The notes under the pieces are model-generated. The model was given only the letters and a program-made list of their open reading frames with translations, was not told the DNA's origin and ran no database searches. Below, piece by piece: positions 52,585 through 61,990 of a DNA stretch of 64,000 bases; the stretch's first letter is position 1, and each line of letters starts with the position of its first letter. The DNA is from an uncultured Lachnospiraceae bacterium (GTDB lineage Bacteria > Bacillota > Clostridia > Lachnospirales > Lachnospiraceae), in contig CARQVR010000002.1 in assembly GCA_949051815.1 (NCBI GenBank), positions 102,660-166,659 of the forward strand, written 5' to 3'. A program made the translations under genes and the position numbers.

Positions 52585-53661
52585 ATGATGGTGGACTTAG
52601 AGTTTTACCGTGGGAAAAAAGTGCTGATTACCGGACATACAGGATTTAAGGGAGCATGGCTGTGCGCGGTATTGCTGCGGGCGGGCGCCGAAGTGACAGG
52701 CTATGCGCTAAAGCCTCCGACGGAGCCTTCGGTGTTTGCGCTGACGGATATGGGCAAGCGGATGCACTCGGTTGTCGGGGATGTGAGAGATTTGGCGCAT
52801 TTGCGGCAGGTATTTGAGGAGACGAAGCCGGAGATTGTGATTCATATGGCGGCGCAGCCCATTGTAAGGGAATCTTATAAAGATCCGGTATACACCTATG
52901 AGACTAACGTGATGGGGACGGTGCATGTTCTGGAATGCGTCAGAATGTGTGAGAGTGTACGTTCTTTTGTCAATGTCACCACGGATAAGGTGTACTTAAA
53001 CAGAGAGTGGAATTGGGGTTATCGGGAGAACGAGGAGCTAAACGGGTTTGACCCGTACTCTAACTCCAAATCCTGCTCAGAGCTGGTGACAAGCTGCTAT
53101 CTGCATTCCTTTTTCGGGGAGGAGGCGGACCGGCGGACAGCCGTTTCCACAGCGAGAGCCGGGAATGTGATAGGCGGGGGTGATTTCGCGGTAGACCGGA
53201 TTATTCCCGATTGTGTCCGCGCGGCTTTGGAAAAAAGGGAGATCATTGTGAGAAATCCGCATTCGGTGCGGCCTTTTCAGCATGTGCTGGAGCCGCTCAT
53301 GGTTTATCTCATGATTGCCGCAAGACAGTATGAAGACCCCGCATACGCAGGAAGCTATAATGTAGGACCGGATGAGAGGGACTGTTATACGACAGGCCGG
53401 CTTGCTGACTTATTTTGTGATAAATGGAATCAAAAAACCGGAGACGGCGTGAGGTGGCGGAATATTTCCGATGGCGGTCCTCACGAGGCAAACTATCTGA
53501 AATTAGACTGCTCCAGACTCAAGGCCGTGTTCGGCTGGCGTCCGGTATGGGATGTGGCGTATGCGATTGAGAAGATCGTTGAGTGGACGGTGGCGTACAG
53601 TGAAGGACGGGATTTGTACGATGTAATGTGCGGACAGATTGATGAATTTATTGCGCAGTGA
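52585..53661 (+). CDS. rfbG: CDP-glucose 4,6-dehydratase
   Basis: Forms CDP-4-keto-6-deoxyglucose, the substrate of RfbH. KVLITGHTGFKGAWLC is the Rossmann loop in its RfbG form, HMAAQPIVRESYKDP the family block, NVTTDKVYLN the active-site Thr, and DPYSNSKSCSELV the YxxxK pair. 358 residues, normal. Gene order rfbF-rfbH-rfbG on one strand; the route ends at CDP-4-keto-3,6-dideoxyglucose, from which tyvelose, abequose or yersiniose-type sugars branch. Confidence 0.95.
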   Translation: MMVDLEFYRGKKVLITGHTGFKGAWLCAVLLRAGAEVTGYALKPPTEPSVFALTDMGKRMHSVVGDVRDLAHLRQVFEETKPEIVIHMAAQPIVRESYKDPVYTYETNVMGTVHVLECVRMCESVRSFVNVTTDKVYLNREWNWGYRENEELNGFDPYSNSKSCSELVTSCYLHSFFGEEADRRTAVSTARAGNVIGGGDFAVDRIIPDCVRAALEKREIIVRNPHSVRPFQHVLEPLMVYLMIAARQYEDPAYAGSYNVGPDERDCYTTGRLADLFCDKWNQKTGDGVRWRNISDGGPHEANYLKLDCSRLKAVFGWRPVWDVAYAIEKIVEWTVAYSEGRDLYDVMCGQIDEFIAQ

Positions 53662-53708
53662 GATATTTCGGAATATGATGCAGCCGATAAGAAAGGTATG
53701 GGTAAGAC

Positions 53709-54707
53709 ATGAAATTAATCATTCAGATTCCATGTTATAACGAGGCGGAAACGCTGGAGATTGCGCTTAATGATCTGCCGAAGCATATTGACGGAATAGA
53801 CGAGATTGAATATCTGATTATCAATGACGGCAGCAAGGACAATACCGTGGAGGTGGCAAGAAACTGGGGCGTCCACTATGTGGTCAGTTTCAAGCAGAAC
53901 AAAGGGCTTGCCAAGGGATTTATGGCCGGTATTGACGCGTGCCTGCGCCGTGGCGCGGATATCATCGTAAATACAGATGCGGACAACCAATACTGCGGGG
54001 AGGACATCGAGACGATTGTGCGCCCTATTCTGGACGGGAAAGCGGATATGGTGATCGGGGAGAGACCGATCGACGACACCGCGCATTTCTCGCCGGTCAA
54101 GAAGAAGTTGCAGCACCTTGGAAGCTGGGTGGTGCGAAAAGCGTCGCACACGAATATTCCCGATGCGCCAAGCGGTTTCCGGGCATTCAGCAGGGAGGCG
54201 GCTATGCGGCTCAATGTAGTCAACGATTACACGTATACGCTGGAGACGATTGTGCAGGCGGGCAGAAGTAAAATGCCTATAATGAGCGTGCCGATCAGGA
54301 CGAATCCCGAACTTCGCAGCTCCAGACTGTTCCATAGCATGTGGGGATATGTGAAAAAGTCCATGCTGACGATACTGCGGGCGTTTATGTGGTACAAGCC
54401 GTTGTATTGCTTTTCTCTGGTGGCGCTGGTACCTTCGCTTATTGGTTTGGGGATAGGCATAAGGTTTCTGGTTTTCTATTTTAACGGGACGGGGAACGGG
54501 CATGTGCAGTCCCTGATTTTAGCATGTACTTTGTTAATTATTGGTTTTATTACCTTTGTAATCGGGCTGCTTGCGGACACCATAGCGGCTAACCGCAGGA
54601 TATTGGAAGATGTGCAGTATCATGTGCGAAAGCTTGAGTATGACAGGGAATCGGAGCGGGAAAGAAAGGAAAACGGCGCGGCATGGCATGATGACGGCCG
54701 CTCCTGA
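53709..54707 (+). CDS. Glycosyltransferase family 2, DPM/GtrB-like, with C-terminal membrane helices
   Basis: 332 residues. LIIQIPCYNEAETLEIAL, YLIINDGSKDNT and VNTDADNQYCGEDI (DxD) form the GT2 core, and KASHTNIPDAPSGFRAFSR is a DPM-type acceptor loop. Two helices follow (YCFSLVALVPSLIGLGIGIRF and LIIGFITFVIGLLADTIA regions). It may charge undecaprenyl phosphate with a sugar or extend a lipid-linked glycan. Undecaprenyl-phosphate-sugar donors would suit the GT-C protein at 56991. Confidence 0.88.
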   Translation: MKLIIQIPCYNEAETLEIALNDLPKHIDGIDEIEYLIINDGSKDNTVEVARNWGVHYVVSFKQNKGLAKGFMAGIDACLRRGADIIVNTDADNQYCGEDIETIVRPILDGKADMVIGERPIDDTAHFSPVKKKLQHLGSWVVRKASHTNIPDAPSGFRAFSREAAMRLNVVNDYTYTLETIVQAGRSKMPIMSVPIRTNPELRSSRLFHSMWGYVKKSMLTILRAFMWYKPLYCFSLVALVPSLIGLGIGIRFLVFYFNGTGNGHVQSLILACTLLIIGFITFVIGLLADTIAANRRILEDVQYHVRKLEYDRESERERKENGAAWHDDGRS

Positions 54708-54722
54708 CAGAGAGGAAGAGCG

Positions 54723-55889
54723 GTGGGAAAGAAAAAACTTTTGGTGACGGCTTCCACGTTTCCCAGATGGGAGGGCGATACGGAACCGCGGTTTGTGCTG
54801 GATCTGTGTAAATATCTGACAGAGTGGTTTGAGGTGACGGTATTGGTGCCTTACGCGCCGGGAGCAGGGGAAAAGGAAATTCTGGAGGGCGTCACGGTCA
54901 TCCGCTACCACTATTTTCCGGTCCATAAGTGGGAGACGCTGTGTTATCCGGGAGCGATTGTACCAAGAATCAGGGAAAAGAAAATCAGGATTCTGCTGGT
55001 GCCTTTTTTGTTTATAGCGCTTTACTATCAATTGCTGGTAAGGCTGAAAAAGTTTGATTTGGTGCATGCCCACTGGCTCATACCACAGGGTATTGTGCAG
55101 TCCTTTTTCAGGAAGCCATATCTGGTGACAGGGCACGGAGGCGATGTGACTTCTCTGAATAAGGGGATTTTCAGGAAGTTAAAGATCAGGTGTCTGAAAA
55201 GGGCGAAACGTGTGACTGTAGTTTCGGAACATTTGAAAAGAAAGGTACAGGAGCTTGCGCCTGATTTGGAGCCGGTTGTGCTGTCAATGGGCGTCGATGC
55301 GTCGAAATTTGGCAGGCAGCATTTTGTAGAAAACTATTTCGGACAGAATGACAAAAAAGTGGTGCTGTTTGTGGGACGGCTGGCGGAAAAAAAGGGTGTC
55401 ACCTATTTGATCACGGCCATGCGGGGAAGCGGCGCGCTGCTTGTCATCGCCGGGGACGGGCCGCTCAGGGAGTCGCTGGAAAAGCAGGCAGCAGAGATGG
55501 GGGTAGAGGCTGTCTTTCTGGGATCGAAAACACATGAGGAGCTGAAAACAGTCTATGCCTCGGCAGATCTTTTCGCAGCGCCATCCGTCACGGCGGCGGA
55601 TGGAGACCAGGAAGGGTTGGGACTGGTGATGCTGGAGGCCATGGCTTCCGGACTTCCTGTGGTGGCAAACGATTCCGGCGGCATATCGCAGGTGATAAAA
55701 AACGGCGTGAACGGCCTGCTGTGTCAGGAAAAGAATGTGGAACAGTTATCGGCGGCTATTGCGTCAGTGTTAGAGGATGAGGAATTGTACGCGCGGCTTA
55801 GTGAAAACGGAATGGAGACTGTCTGGCAATATGATTACAGGGCAATCGCGGAAAAATATAAAAGTATCATTTGTGGTGGCAATTTATAA
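54723..55889 (+). CDS. Glycosyltransferase family 4
   Basis: 388 residues. KKLLVTASTFPRWEGDTEPRF starts the acceptor lobe, with HWLIPQGIVQSF and TGHGGDVTSLN; VLFVGRLAEKKGVTYLITA and DGDQEGLGLVMLEAMASGLPV form the donor lobe with E-x7-E. GTG start behind GAGGAAGAG. Its last 59 bases overlap the next GT2 gene. Confidence 0.9.
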   Translation: MGKKKLLVTASTFPRWEGDTEPRFVLDLCKYLTEWFEVTVLVPYAPGAGEKEILEGVTVIRYHYFPVHKWETLCYPGAIVPRIREKKIRILLVPFLFIALYYQLLVRLKKFDLVHAHWLIPQGIVQSFFRKPYLVTGHGGDVTSLNKGIFRKLKIRCLKRAKRVTVVSEHLKRKVQELAPDLEPVVLSMGVDASKFGRQHFVENYFGQNDKKVVLFVGRLAEKKGVTYLITAMRGSGALLVIAGDGPLRESLEKQAAEMGVEAVFLGSKTHEELKTVYASADLFAAPSVTAADGDQEGLGLVMLEAMASGLPVVANDSGGISQVIKNGVNGLLCQEKNVEQLSAAIASVLEDEELYARLSENGMETVWQYDYRAIAEKYKSIICGGNL

Positions 55890-56898
55890 TGTGGAAAAAT
55901 ATCTAAGCAGATGTATAGAGAGCATGACAGAACAGACGATGCGGGAGATTGAAATTATTCTGGTCAATGACGGATCTTCTGACCGCTGTCTGGAAATCTG
56001 CAAGTCCTTTGCGGCGCGGGATGACAGAATTATTGTGATTGACCAGAAAAATCAGGGGGCCAATGCGGCAAGGAACAGTGGTTTACGCGCGGCGCGTGGG
56101 GAGTGGGTCTATTTTGTGGACGGAGACGACTATGTGGACAGACAGGTGTGCACAAACCTTGAGGCGTATATGGCGCAGGATTATGAATTGATTCTTTTTA
56201 CCAACGCCGTCTGCTCCGGGGATAAGGTCAAAACGGTCAGCCACAGTGACGAGAGCATATGTTTTGGCGGAAAAGACTTCGTTGAATTGCAGTTATCGGC
56301 GTTAAACAGGCTGGGTAAATACAGATATGAAATGAATATCGTGGAACCGGCCTGCATCTGGAATAAGATCTATAGCAGAGAGTTTCTGGAGCGTAATAAT
56401 CTGGCGTTTGTTCCGGACTTTCCCAAGTTACAGGATCTTTCTTTTAATCTGTTAGTGTACGGGAAAGCGCAAAAGGCCATATATGTCCCGATTGTGGGCT
56501 ATTATTATCAGATCAATCAGGAGTCCGTGACGCGCAAATATCAGCCGGACATTATCGAGAAACTGGCGGTTGCCAACGCGTGGTTCGGCCAGTTTGCGTC
56601 GGCGCAGGAGGACGGGAGATTTGCGCAGGCGTATGCGGAGCGTGTGGCGACGCATATACGGACGTGCATTGTACTTTGCCTGTGCAACAGCAGGAACCCG
56701 GAAAAATACCGGGTAAGAAAAGAAAAATTTCTGCGGCTGCGCATGAGCGAACCGTACCGGCGCTCTGTGGATTGTGTGAGCGTGTTTGATTATAAGGGAT
56801 ATAAAGAGCGGATACTTGCGCTGGCTGTGAAGTGGAAATGTTTCTGGCTGTGCGAGGCCTTGTGTCGGCTGAATGATATACGTCAGAAGCTGGTTTGA
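55831..56898 (+). CDS. Glycosyltransferase family 2
   Basis: About 355 residues. VSFVVAIYNVEKYLSRCIES, ILVNDGSSDRCLEI and YFVDGDDYVD (DxD) give a standard GT2 A-fold. The chosen ATG 55831 lies inside the end of the GT4 gene. The family N-terminus begins about 10 residues later, so translation probably starts within the overlap and is coupled. C-terminal WFGQFASAQEDG and basic helices are unassigned. Confidence 0.82.
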   Translation: MITGQSRKNIKVSFVVAIYNVEKYLSRCIESMTEQTMREIEIILVNDGSSDRCLEICKSFAARDDRIIVIDQKNQGANAARNSGLRAARGEWVYFVDGDDYVDRQVCTNLEAYMAQDYELILFTNAVCSGDKVKTVSHSDESICFGGKDFVELQLSALNRLGKYRYEMNIVEPACIWNKIYSREFLERNNLAFVPDFPKLQDLSFNLLVYGKAQKAIYVPIVGYYYQINQESVTRKYQPDIIEKLAVANAWFGQFASAQEDGRFAQAYAERVATHIRTCIVLCLCNSRNPEKYRVRKEKFLRLRMSEPYRRSVDCVSVFDYKGYKERILALAVKWKCFWLCEALCRLNDIRQKLV

Positions 56899-56990
56899 TG
56901 TTGGCGGATATCTGTATATACAGGGATCAAAGGATCTTTGAAATTTGGAATCATGGGATTTTGACAGACATGGTAGAAAGCAGGTAAAAG

Positions 56991-58733
56991 GTGACGGGAT
57001 ACAGATCAAGTGACAGAATGCAGTATTTCATATTGGGTATTTTCATTTTGGGCGTTATCGTGTTTCACGGATTTTATATTTCGCGCCTGACCGGACCATT
57101 TGTTTATGCGGATGAGATCGGATACTGGTCACACGCGGCTCATATGACTGGGAATACATGGGCGGGTGTTATGGATGGCGTGTCGTGGTATTCGTTCGGG
57201 TACAGCTTCCTGCTTGCTTTGACATTTCTCTTTTCTCCCAATATGCTGGTCATGTACCGGATAGCCGTTGTAGTCAATATCATAATGTGCGCAGCTATTT
57301 TTTTACTGGCACATCGCGTCATAAGGCGGTTTTTACCGGAGCATAGCGTGATCGTTACCGGTCTGCTTGCTTTTACCGTGACCACTTATCCAACCTATAT
57401 CTTTTATTCCCACACGACGCTCTGTGAAACCTTGTTTGCGCTGGTTGTATGGCTGCTGTTTTATGAAGTGATTCTGATGGAGGAAAAGCCGACGCTGTGG
57501 AGGGCGTTAGCTTTGGGCTGCACGGCGGTATATGGATTTGCGGTGCACAACAGGATGCTTGCCGTACTCGCGGCGGCGGCGGTCTGCCTGTTCGTCCTGT
57601 GGGTTACGCATAAGATTCACTGGAAACATATTTTGACGGCGGCGGTATCGGCAGGCGTACTTTTTGTGGGATATTTGCTGCTGAAAGAGTATTTAAGTCT
57701 TGCGATTGTACAAAGCGAGGTGGTGGAGAGCACTGGGGGAACCGTATCGCAGGGAGCGCATAACACCTTTACATTTATATTTGAAAAGTTTTTACGGATG
57801 TTTCGGTGGAAAAACATGAAAAACGTTCTGCTCAATGTGGTGGGGCAGATCTGGGAATGTCTTTCATCCTCCTATTTACTGGCGGGAATCGGGGCAGCAT
57901 ATGGCGTTAAGAAGCTGGCTGACAGGCAGAATCCGGCAAAAATCAAGTGTATGTATTTGTTTCCTGTGATAAGTATGCTTTTTTCCATAGGCATGACGGG
58001 TATTGCCGCTTATGGCGGGCTTACACGTGTGGGAGAGCAGGTCAGACTTGACAATGCCTTTATAGGAAGGTACAGTGCGCCTCTTATCCCGCTTTTGGTT
58101 ATGCTGGCATGTGTCATGCTTCTGGAGCAGGAATATGCGTATGCATGGAAATTTCTGGCGGGTACGCTGGCCGTATATCTTGCAGCGGCGGCGGGGGTAT
58201 TTTTCCGTCTGTATGGTGTGGAAAACGGATATCTGAATATCGTTTCTTCGGTTGCAATCCATATCTTTCACTGGCTGGGAGGCTTTTCGGTAGTGAAATG
58301 TGTGGTGATCGCTGTGCCCGTGGGTATTGTGTTTACAGGGATGTGCAGTCTCAGGCGGATGAACCGGTGGAATTACTGTCTGGCATTTCTGATGCTGGCA
58401 TTCCTGTTCTCCATGACGGCATTTTACTGTATGCGCACGTCTATCAGGGGAGAAAACGACAATACGGCGCGCTATACGCCAATGTTTGCATATTTGACGG
58501 AAAATACGGAAAAAGGTGAGATTGTATATATCTGCCAGGACGGAAAAATGTCCTATGATTTACAGACAAGACTGCCGGATAAGGCGGTGGTATGTACGCT
58601 GCCGGACCGGCTGGCGGATGTGCCGGCAGGCACATATGTCGTGATACGAAAGGAGCAGCTTGCAGTTTCGGAAGAGTATGCGTATGAGAGCTGTCTGGAG
58701 AATGAGGAGTATACAGTAATAAGGATGCGATAG
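56991..58733 (+). CDS. Polytopic GT-C glycosyltransferase or related membrane protein
   Basis: 580 residues with about ten predicted membrane helices. VYADEIGYWSHAAH in the first outer loop (residues 37-50) carries the acidic pair found in GT39/GT83-type GT-C enzymes that use polyprenyl-phosphate sugars. The periplasmic C-terminal segment has KGEIVYICQDGKM. GTG start at 56991; ATG 57018 is also possible. It could add side-branch sugars outside the membrane after flipping. No Wzy-type polymerase was otherwise recognised, so a polymerase role cannot be excluded. Confidence 0.7.
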   Translation: MTGYRSSDRMQYFILGIFILGVIVFHGFYISRLTGPFVYADEIGYWSHAAHMTGNTWAGVMDGVSWYSFGYSFLLALTFLFSPNMLVMYRIAVVVNIIMCAAIFLLAHRVIRRFLPEHSVIVTGLLAFTVTTYPTYIFYSHTTLCETLFALVVWLLFYEVILMEEKPTLWRALALGCTAVYGFAVHNRMLAVLAAAAVCLFVLWVTHKIHWKHILTAAVSAGVLFVGYLLLKEYLSLAIVQSEVVESTGGTVSQGAHNTFTFIFEKFLRMFRWKNMKNVLLNVVGQIWECLSSSYLLAGIGAAYGVKKLADRQNPAKIKCMYLFPVISMLFSIGMTGIAAYGGLTRVGEQVRLDNAFIGRYSAPLIPLLVMLACVMLLEQEYAYAWKFLAGTLAVYLAAAAGVFFRLYGVENGYLNIVSSVAIHIFHWLGGFSVVKCVVIAVPVGIVFTGMCSLRRMNRWNYCLAFLMLAFLFSMTAFYCMRTSIRGENDNTARYTPMFAYLTENTEKGEIVYICQDGKMSYDLQTRLPDKAVVCTLPDRLADVPAGTYVVIRKEQLAVSEEYAYESCLENEEYTVIRMR

Positions 58734-58788
58734 TATGATTTGCAGCGATGATTAGATGGCGTGAGTGCTCGGAAAACGGGAGGATGCG

Positions 58789-58909
58789 ATGGCAAGAACA
58801 ATAGGGATCGGGATTCAGAATTTTGCGCAAATCATAGAAAATAAGTGCTTTTATGTGGATAAGAAAGTATGGGTTCGCGTTTGAGGGGAAGGAAGTGCTG
58901 ATCGGGTAA
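58789..58909 (+). pseudogene. Remnant of an AAA-ATPase-like (PF09820-type) gene
   Basis: ATG 58789 behind GGGAGG begins MARTIGIGIQNFAQIIENKC then FYVDK, the start of the gut-Firmicutes AAA-ATPase/PD-(D/E)XK family. A few codons later, in another frame, comes IRKYGFAFEGKEVLIG followed by TAA, which is the usual C-terminus of that family. About 1.5 kb of the middle is missing and the ends are joined out of frame. A dead gene. Confidence 0.7.
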
Positions 58910-58977
58910 TGCTGCCATATGGTGTGGCATCACTCCCGACGACTGTAAAGGATAAGGTGTCTTTTCCGGTATCGTTG

Positions 58978-59880
58978 TCAGGAGCCGGGCGGACGGGTGA
59001 AAAGGCGCCGCATTTTGTAGTATGGAATCATCGGAATGCGGTGTTTTTTCATGTATATAAATAATTGAAACAAAAATCCGAAGGAATACCCCTGTCTGGC
59101 GGCTTCCGTGATAAACAGAATACCGCTTGGCAGAACGAAGCCGTATTTTTTCATGTCGAGGTGTGTTTTCAGATAATGGTATCTGTCGATAAACACCTCA
59201 GCCCGCGCCCGGTAATTTGCCTCGCTGCGCTTCGTCGTCAATGTATCGGAGGCGCAGGTGACGCAGTAAATCTGTCGGGAAGACGCTGCAATCGTCCGGG
59301 CGTGATATGCCGTTTTCATGGAGAACATGACATCGTTAGAAGCAGGAACTTCATCGAAAGTAATCCGGTTTTCCTGCACTGTCTGATTTCGGATCATCTT
59401 CGACCATGGAACCATAAACTTGTAGCGCAGCAGCATTTCGCTGTTGGAAGAAGAAGTCTCTGCATAGTCATGGACGAGTTTTTCGAAGGGCAGATGTCTT
59501 TTGGCGGCCTCTCCGGTGTCCGAATAACGGCTGATGGGAGAAAAGTATATGATATCTTCTTTTGCATCGCGGTATTCTTTCAGGACATCAAAGGCCCCAT
59601 TCAGAAAATAATCGTCAGCGTCAGCGAAAACAAGCCATTTCCCATGCGCCTGTTTCAGACCGAGATTGCGGCATGTTCCGGCGCCTTTGACATCGGTGGT
59701 ATTGTGGAGAAAGACGCCGCCCCGCAGATTAACGGTGCGTTCCGCTTCCGCGGTATTTTCCGTGCTCTTGTCGTCGACAACGATCAGTTGGACGGATGTA
59801 TCTGCGGGAATGCTTTTTATCAGACGGATTAACTGCGCCACGCTGTTGTAGTGCGGAATGATAACGGAAAATAGTGTCAT
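58978..59880 (-). CDS. Glycosyltransferase family 2 (reverse strand)
   Basis: 300 residues. FSVIIPHYNSVAQLIRLI, LIVVDDKSTENT and WLVFADADDYFL (DxD) are clear GT2 motifs, and FMVPWSKMIRN is the acceptor-side block. It has its own promoter with a perfect -10. The C-terminus runs into the gap before the AAA-ATPase remnant. It faces the main operon, so it forms a separate unit. Confidence 0.88.
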   Translation of the reverse strand: MTLFSVIIPHYNSVAQLIRLIKSIPADTSVQLIVVDDKSTENTAEAERTVNLRGGVFLHNTTDVKGAGTCRNLGLKQAHGKWLVFADADDYFLNGAFDVLKEYRDAKEDIIYFSPISRYSDTGEAAKRHLPFEKLVHDYAETSSSNSEMLLRYKFMVPWSKMIRNQTVQENRITFDEVPASNDVMFSMKTAYHARTIAASSRQIYCVTCASDTLTTKRSEANYRARAEVFIDRYHYLKTHLDMKKYGFVLPSGILFITEAARQGYSFGFLFQLFIYMKKHRIPMIPYYKMRRLFTRPPGS

Positions 59881-59933
59881 GTCGGATGGCCTCTGTATTT
59901 TGGGAGTGATAAGTGTTGTAGTGCGTAGATTGT

Positions 59934-59962
59934 ATTATATCATAGCCATAATGGTCATACAA
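59934..59962 (-). promoter_or_regulatory. Promoter for the reverse-strand GT2 gene
   Basis: On the minus strand TTGTAT (59962-59957), 17-base spacer, TATAAT (59939-59934), 53 bases before the start at 59880. An AGAGTG/CACTCT stem lies directly upstream of the -35 and could be an operator. Confidence 0.75.
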
Positions 59963-60016
59963 GAGTGTCAGCTTCACTCTGTACGCTATTACACAATAAT
60001 AAAAAATGAAATATTT

Positions 60017-60556
60017 TTAACAAAACTTTCCTTCGCTTTTCAGACGATAAAAGTGTTCTTTGTCACGATATTTGAAAACCTGAGCGGGATTGCCGCCGGC
60101 AATTGCACAGGGAGGTATATCTTTTACAACGACGGCTCCGGCCTGAATAATTGCGCCTTCCCCGATGGATACGCCCGGCAGAATCGTGACGCGGTCTCCG
60201 AACCAGACGAAATCTCCTATTTGCACGTCTTTCATGATAGCGGTGCGGTCATATGGTATGGCATCCCCCTCATAATTATGATTGGAAGTCAAAATCAGAC
60301 AGTCTTTTCCTGAATGAAAATACGTTCCGATTATCACGGTTCCCATCCCTTTAATGACCATTCCGTTAAAGTTTACATGGTCCGAAAGATAGGTATTTCG
60401 GGTAACCTTTGAATAAAAATTTACCGTGCAGTTTTTTCCGGTTTTTGCTGCCTGCCGCGTTACAATTAAGGTGAAGAGAGCTTTCCTTGACGCTTTAATG
60501 GCTTTTTTAAGCGGATTTTTGTATGTGTGATGTTCCATGTGCCTTTTTGATTTCAT
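60017..60556 (-). CDS. Hexapeptide-repeat acetyltransferase (LbH, reverse strand)
   Basis: About 179 residues. VNFNGMVIKGMGTVIIGTYF, LILTSNHNYEGDAIPYD (catalytic His in the NHN context), DFVWFGDRVTILPGVSIGEGAI and IAGGNPAQVF are those of the WbbJ/NodL/MaeB-type sugar O-acetyltransferases. The start is placed at the ATG at 60556, preceded by AAGGAG; the longer frame begins 24 bases upstream without a ribosome site. Confidence 0.88.
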   Translation of the reverse strand: MKSKRHMEHHTYKNPLKKAIKASRKALFTLIVTRQAAKTGKNCTVNFYSKVTRNTYLSDHVNFNGMVIKGMGTVIIGTYFHSGKDCLILTSNHNYEGDAIPYDRTAIMKDVQIGDFVWFGDRVTILPGVSIGEGAIIQAGAVVVKDIPPCAIAGGNPAQVFKYRDKEHFYRLKSEGKFC

Positions 60557-60581
60557 ATCAGCACTCCTTATTTTTATCATA

Positions 60582-61787
60582 TTAAAACAGATTTTTGTGG
60601 CAGACTTTTAAAATGGTTTTCCTGTTTTTTAAACAGAAAACGATAAATATGGCAAGATACAAAAATACACATATATATCGAATATATACCGTGTGGTACA
60701 GCAGGGTGCAGATAAACTGCAGGCCTGTAAAAAATCCCAGCTTTGCAAAAAGCGTACCATTATTGTAGATGAAAGACATTTTCAGATTTTTTCTTACTAT
60801 GATAAAGTGGAAGGCTGCCAGAGCCATATATCCTGCGAAGGTGGTATATGCAGCGGCAACATATCCATATGCAGGAATGAAAATGAGATTTAGCACGATA
60901 TTGAGCAGCGCGGCCATAACGGTTCCTGTGGATATCATCCCTGTTTTCTTATGATAGGTTTCTATATTTACATATAAGGTATATACAAACTGGCACGCAG
61001 ATGCACCCATAACAGGCGGAATTACATAGCAGGCTTCATAGTACGGTTTTCCTCCGAGAATCAGCAGCAGTTCCGGTGAGATCAGCATTATCCCGGTAAT
61101 GAAGAATAAAAAAACGTCAATATAATAATTCGCATATTTTTTAATTGTATCATAAGAACGGCTGTTTAGTTCATCAAAAAACCACGGGGTCCACGCTTTA
61201 TTTATGGATGCATGTATCAAAATAACGATGGAAGCTACCGTATATGCCAGAGAATACAGTGCGGTCTGCTCACCGCCGCAGTATTTCGTTATCATAATTC
61301 TATCAGAGGAGGAAAGGATTATGGCGGACAGCATGTGCGGAATCAAGGGAATGCTGATGGACAATGCATACTTACAATATTCCCATTTTATGGTTTTTCC
61401 TTTTATAATAATATGGCAATAGATGATAAAGTACATGCATGATACGGGCACAACATAGCCAAGAACGCGTCCCATCAGCTTATCTTCCATAAAATGCACC
61501 AGTAACAGCGAAATACCCGTTCGGAAAATAGCGGAGCTAACGGAGAAAAACAGAAAAAACTTATACTTCATATACATTCTGTGCTTTGCCTGTATATACT
61601 CGTATGCCGGTTCCAGCAACAGATAAATAAACAGGAGCCTGATATAGAATGGCTCCATGGAAAACATGGTACAGAAGAATGGCATATTACATTCGATCAC
61701 AGAATGCTCATGTGTGGTAAAGAAGCAACCATTAACACAAGGCTTAGATAGCCAGCCCAACAACGATTCCGTACAGTAGATGGACAA
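60582..61787 (-). pseudogene. 5'-truncated polysaccharide flippase (Wzx/MATE-like)
   Basis: The recognisable part starts near 61658 (MEPFYIRLLFIYLLLEPAYE) and continues with about nine helices, including SISIPLIPHMLSAIILSSSD and LGGKPYYEACYVIPP of the Wzx/MATE fold. A full flippase is about 470-490 residues with 12-14 helices; roughly the first 100 residues (about three helices) are missing. The 43 residues upstream are cysteine-rich and not flippase-like. It is probably non-functional and marks an old recombination junction near 61.7 kb. Confidence 0.7.
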
Positions 61788-61990
61788 ATCATATGCTTAC
61801 TGCATTTGATGATTGTGGTAGAGAAAGAATAGAATAAATGGTATAATTTGAAATACCTTGACATGGTCGCTAAAAATGTAGAAAAACAAGCGATTTCATA
61901 AATGTTATTATTCAGAGCGCAAATGTAAAGCAGCGTTGATAGAAAAAATTGTTTATATTGCTTAAAATTTCTCTCAAAGGAGGACACAAA

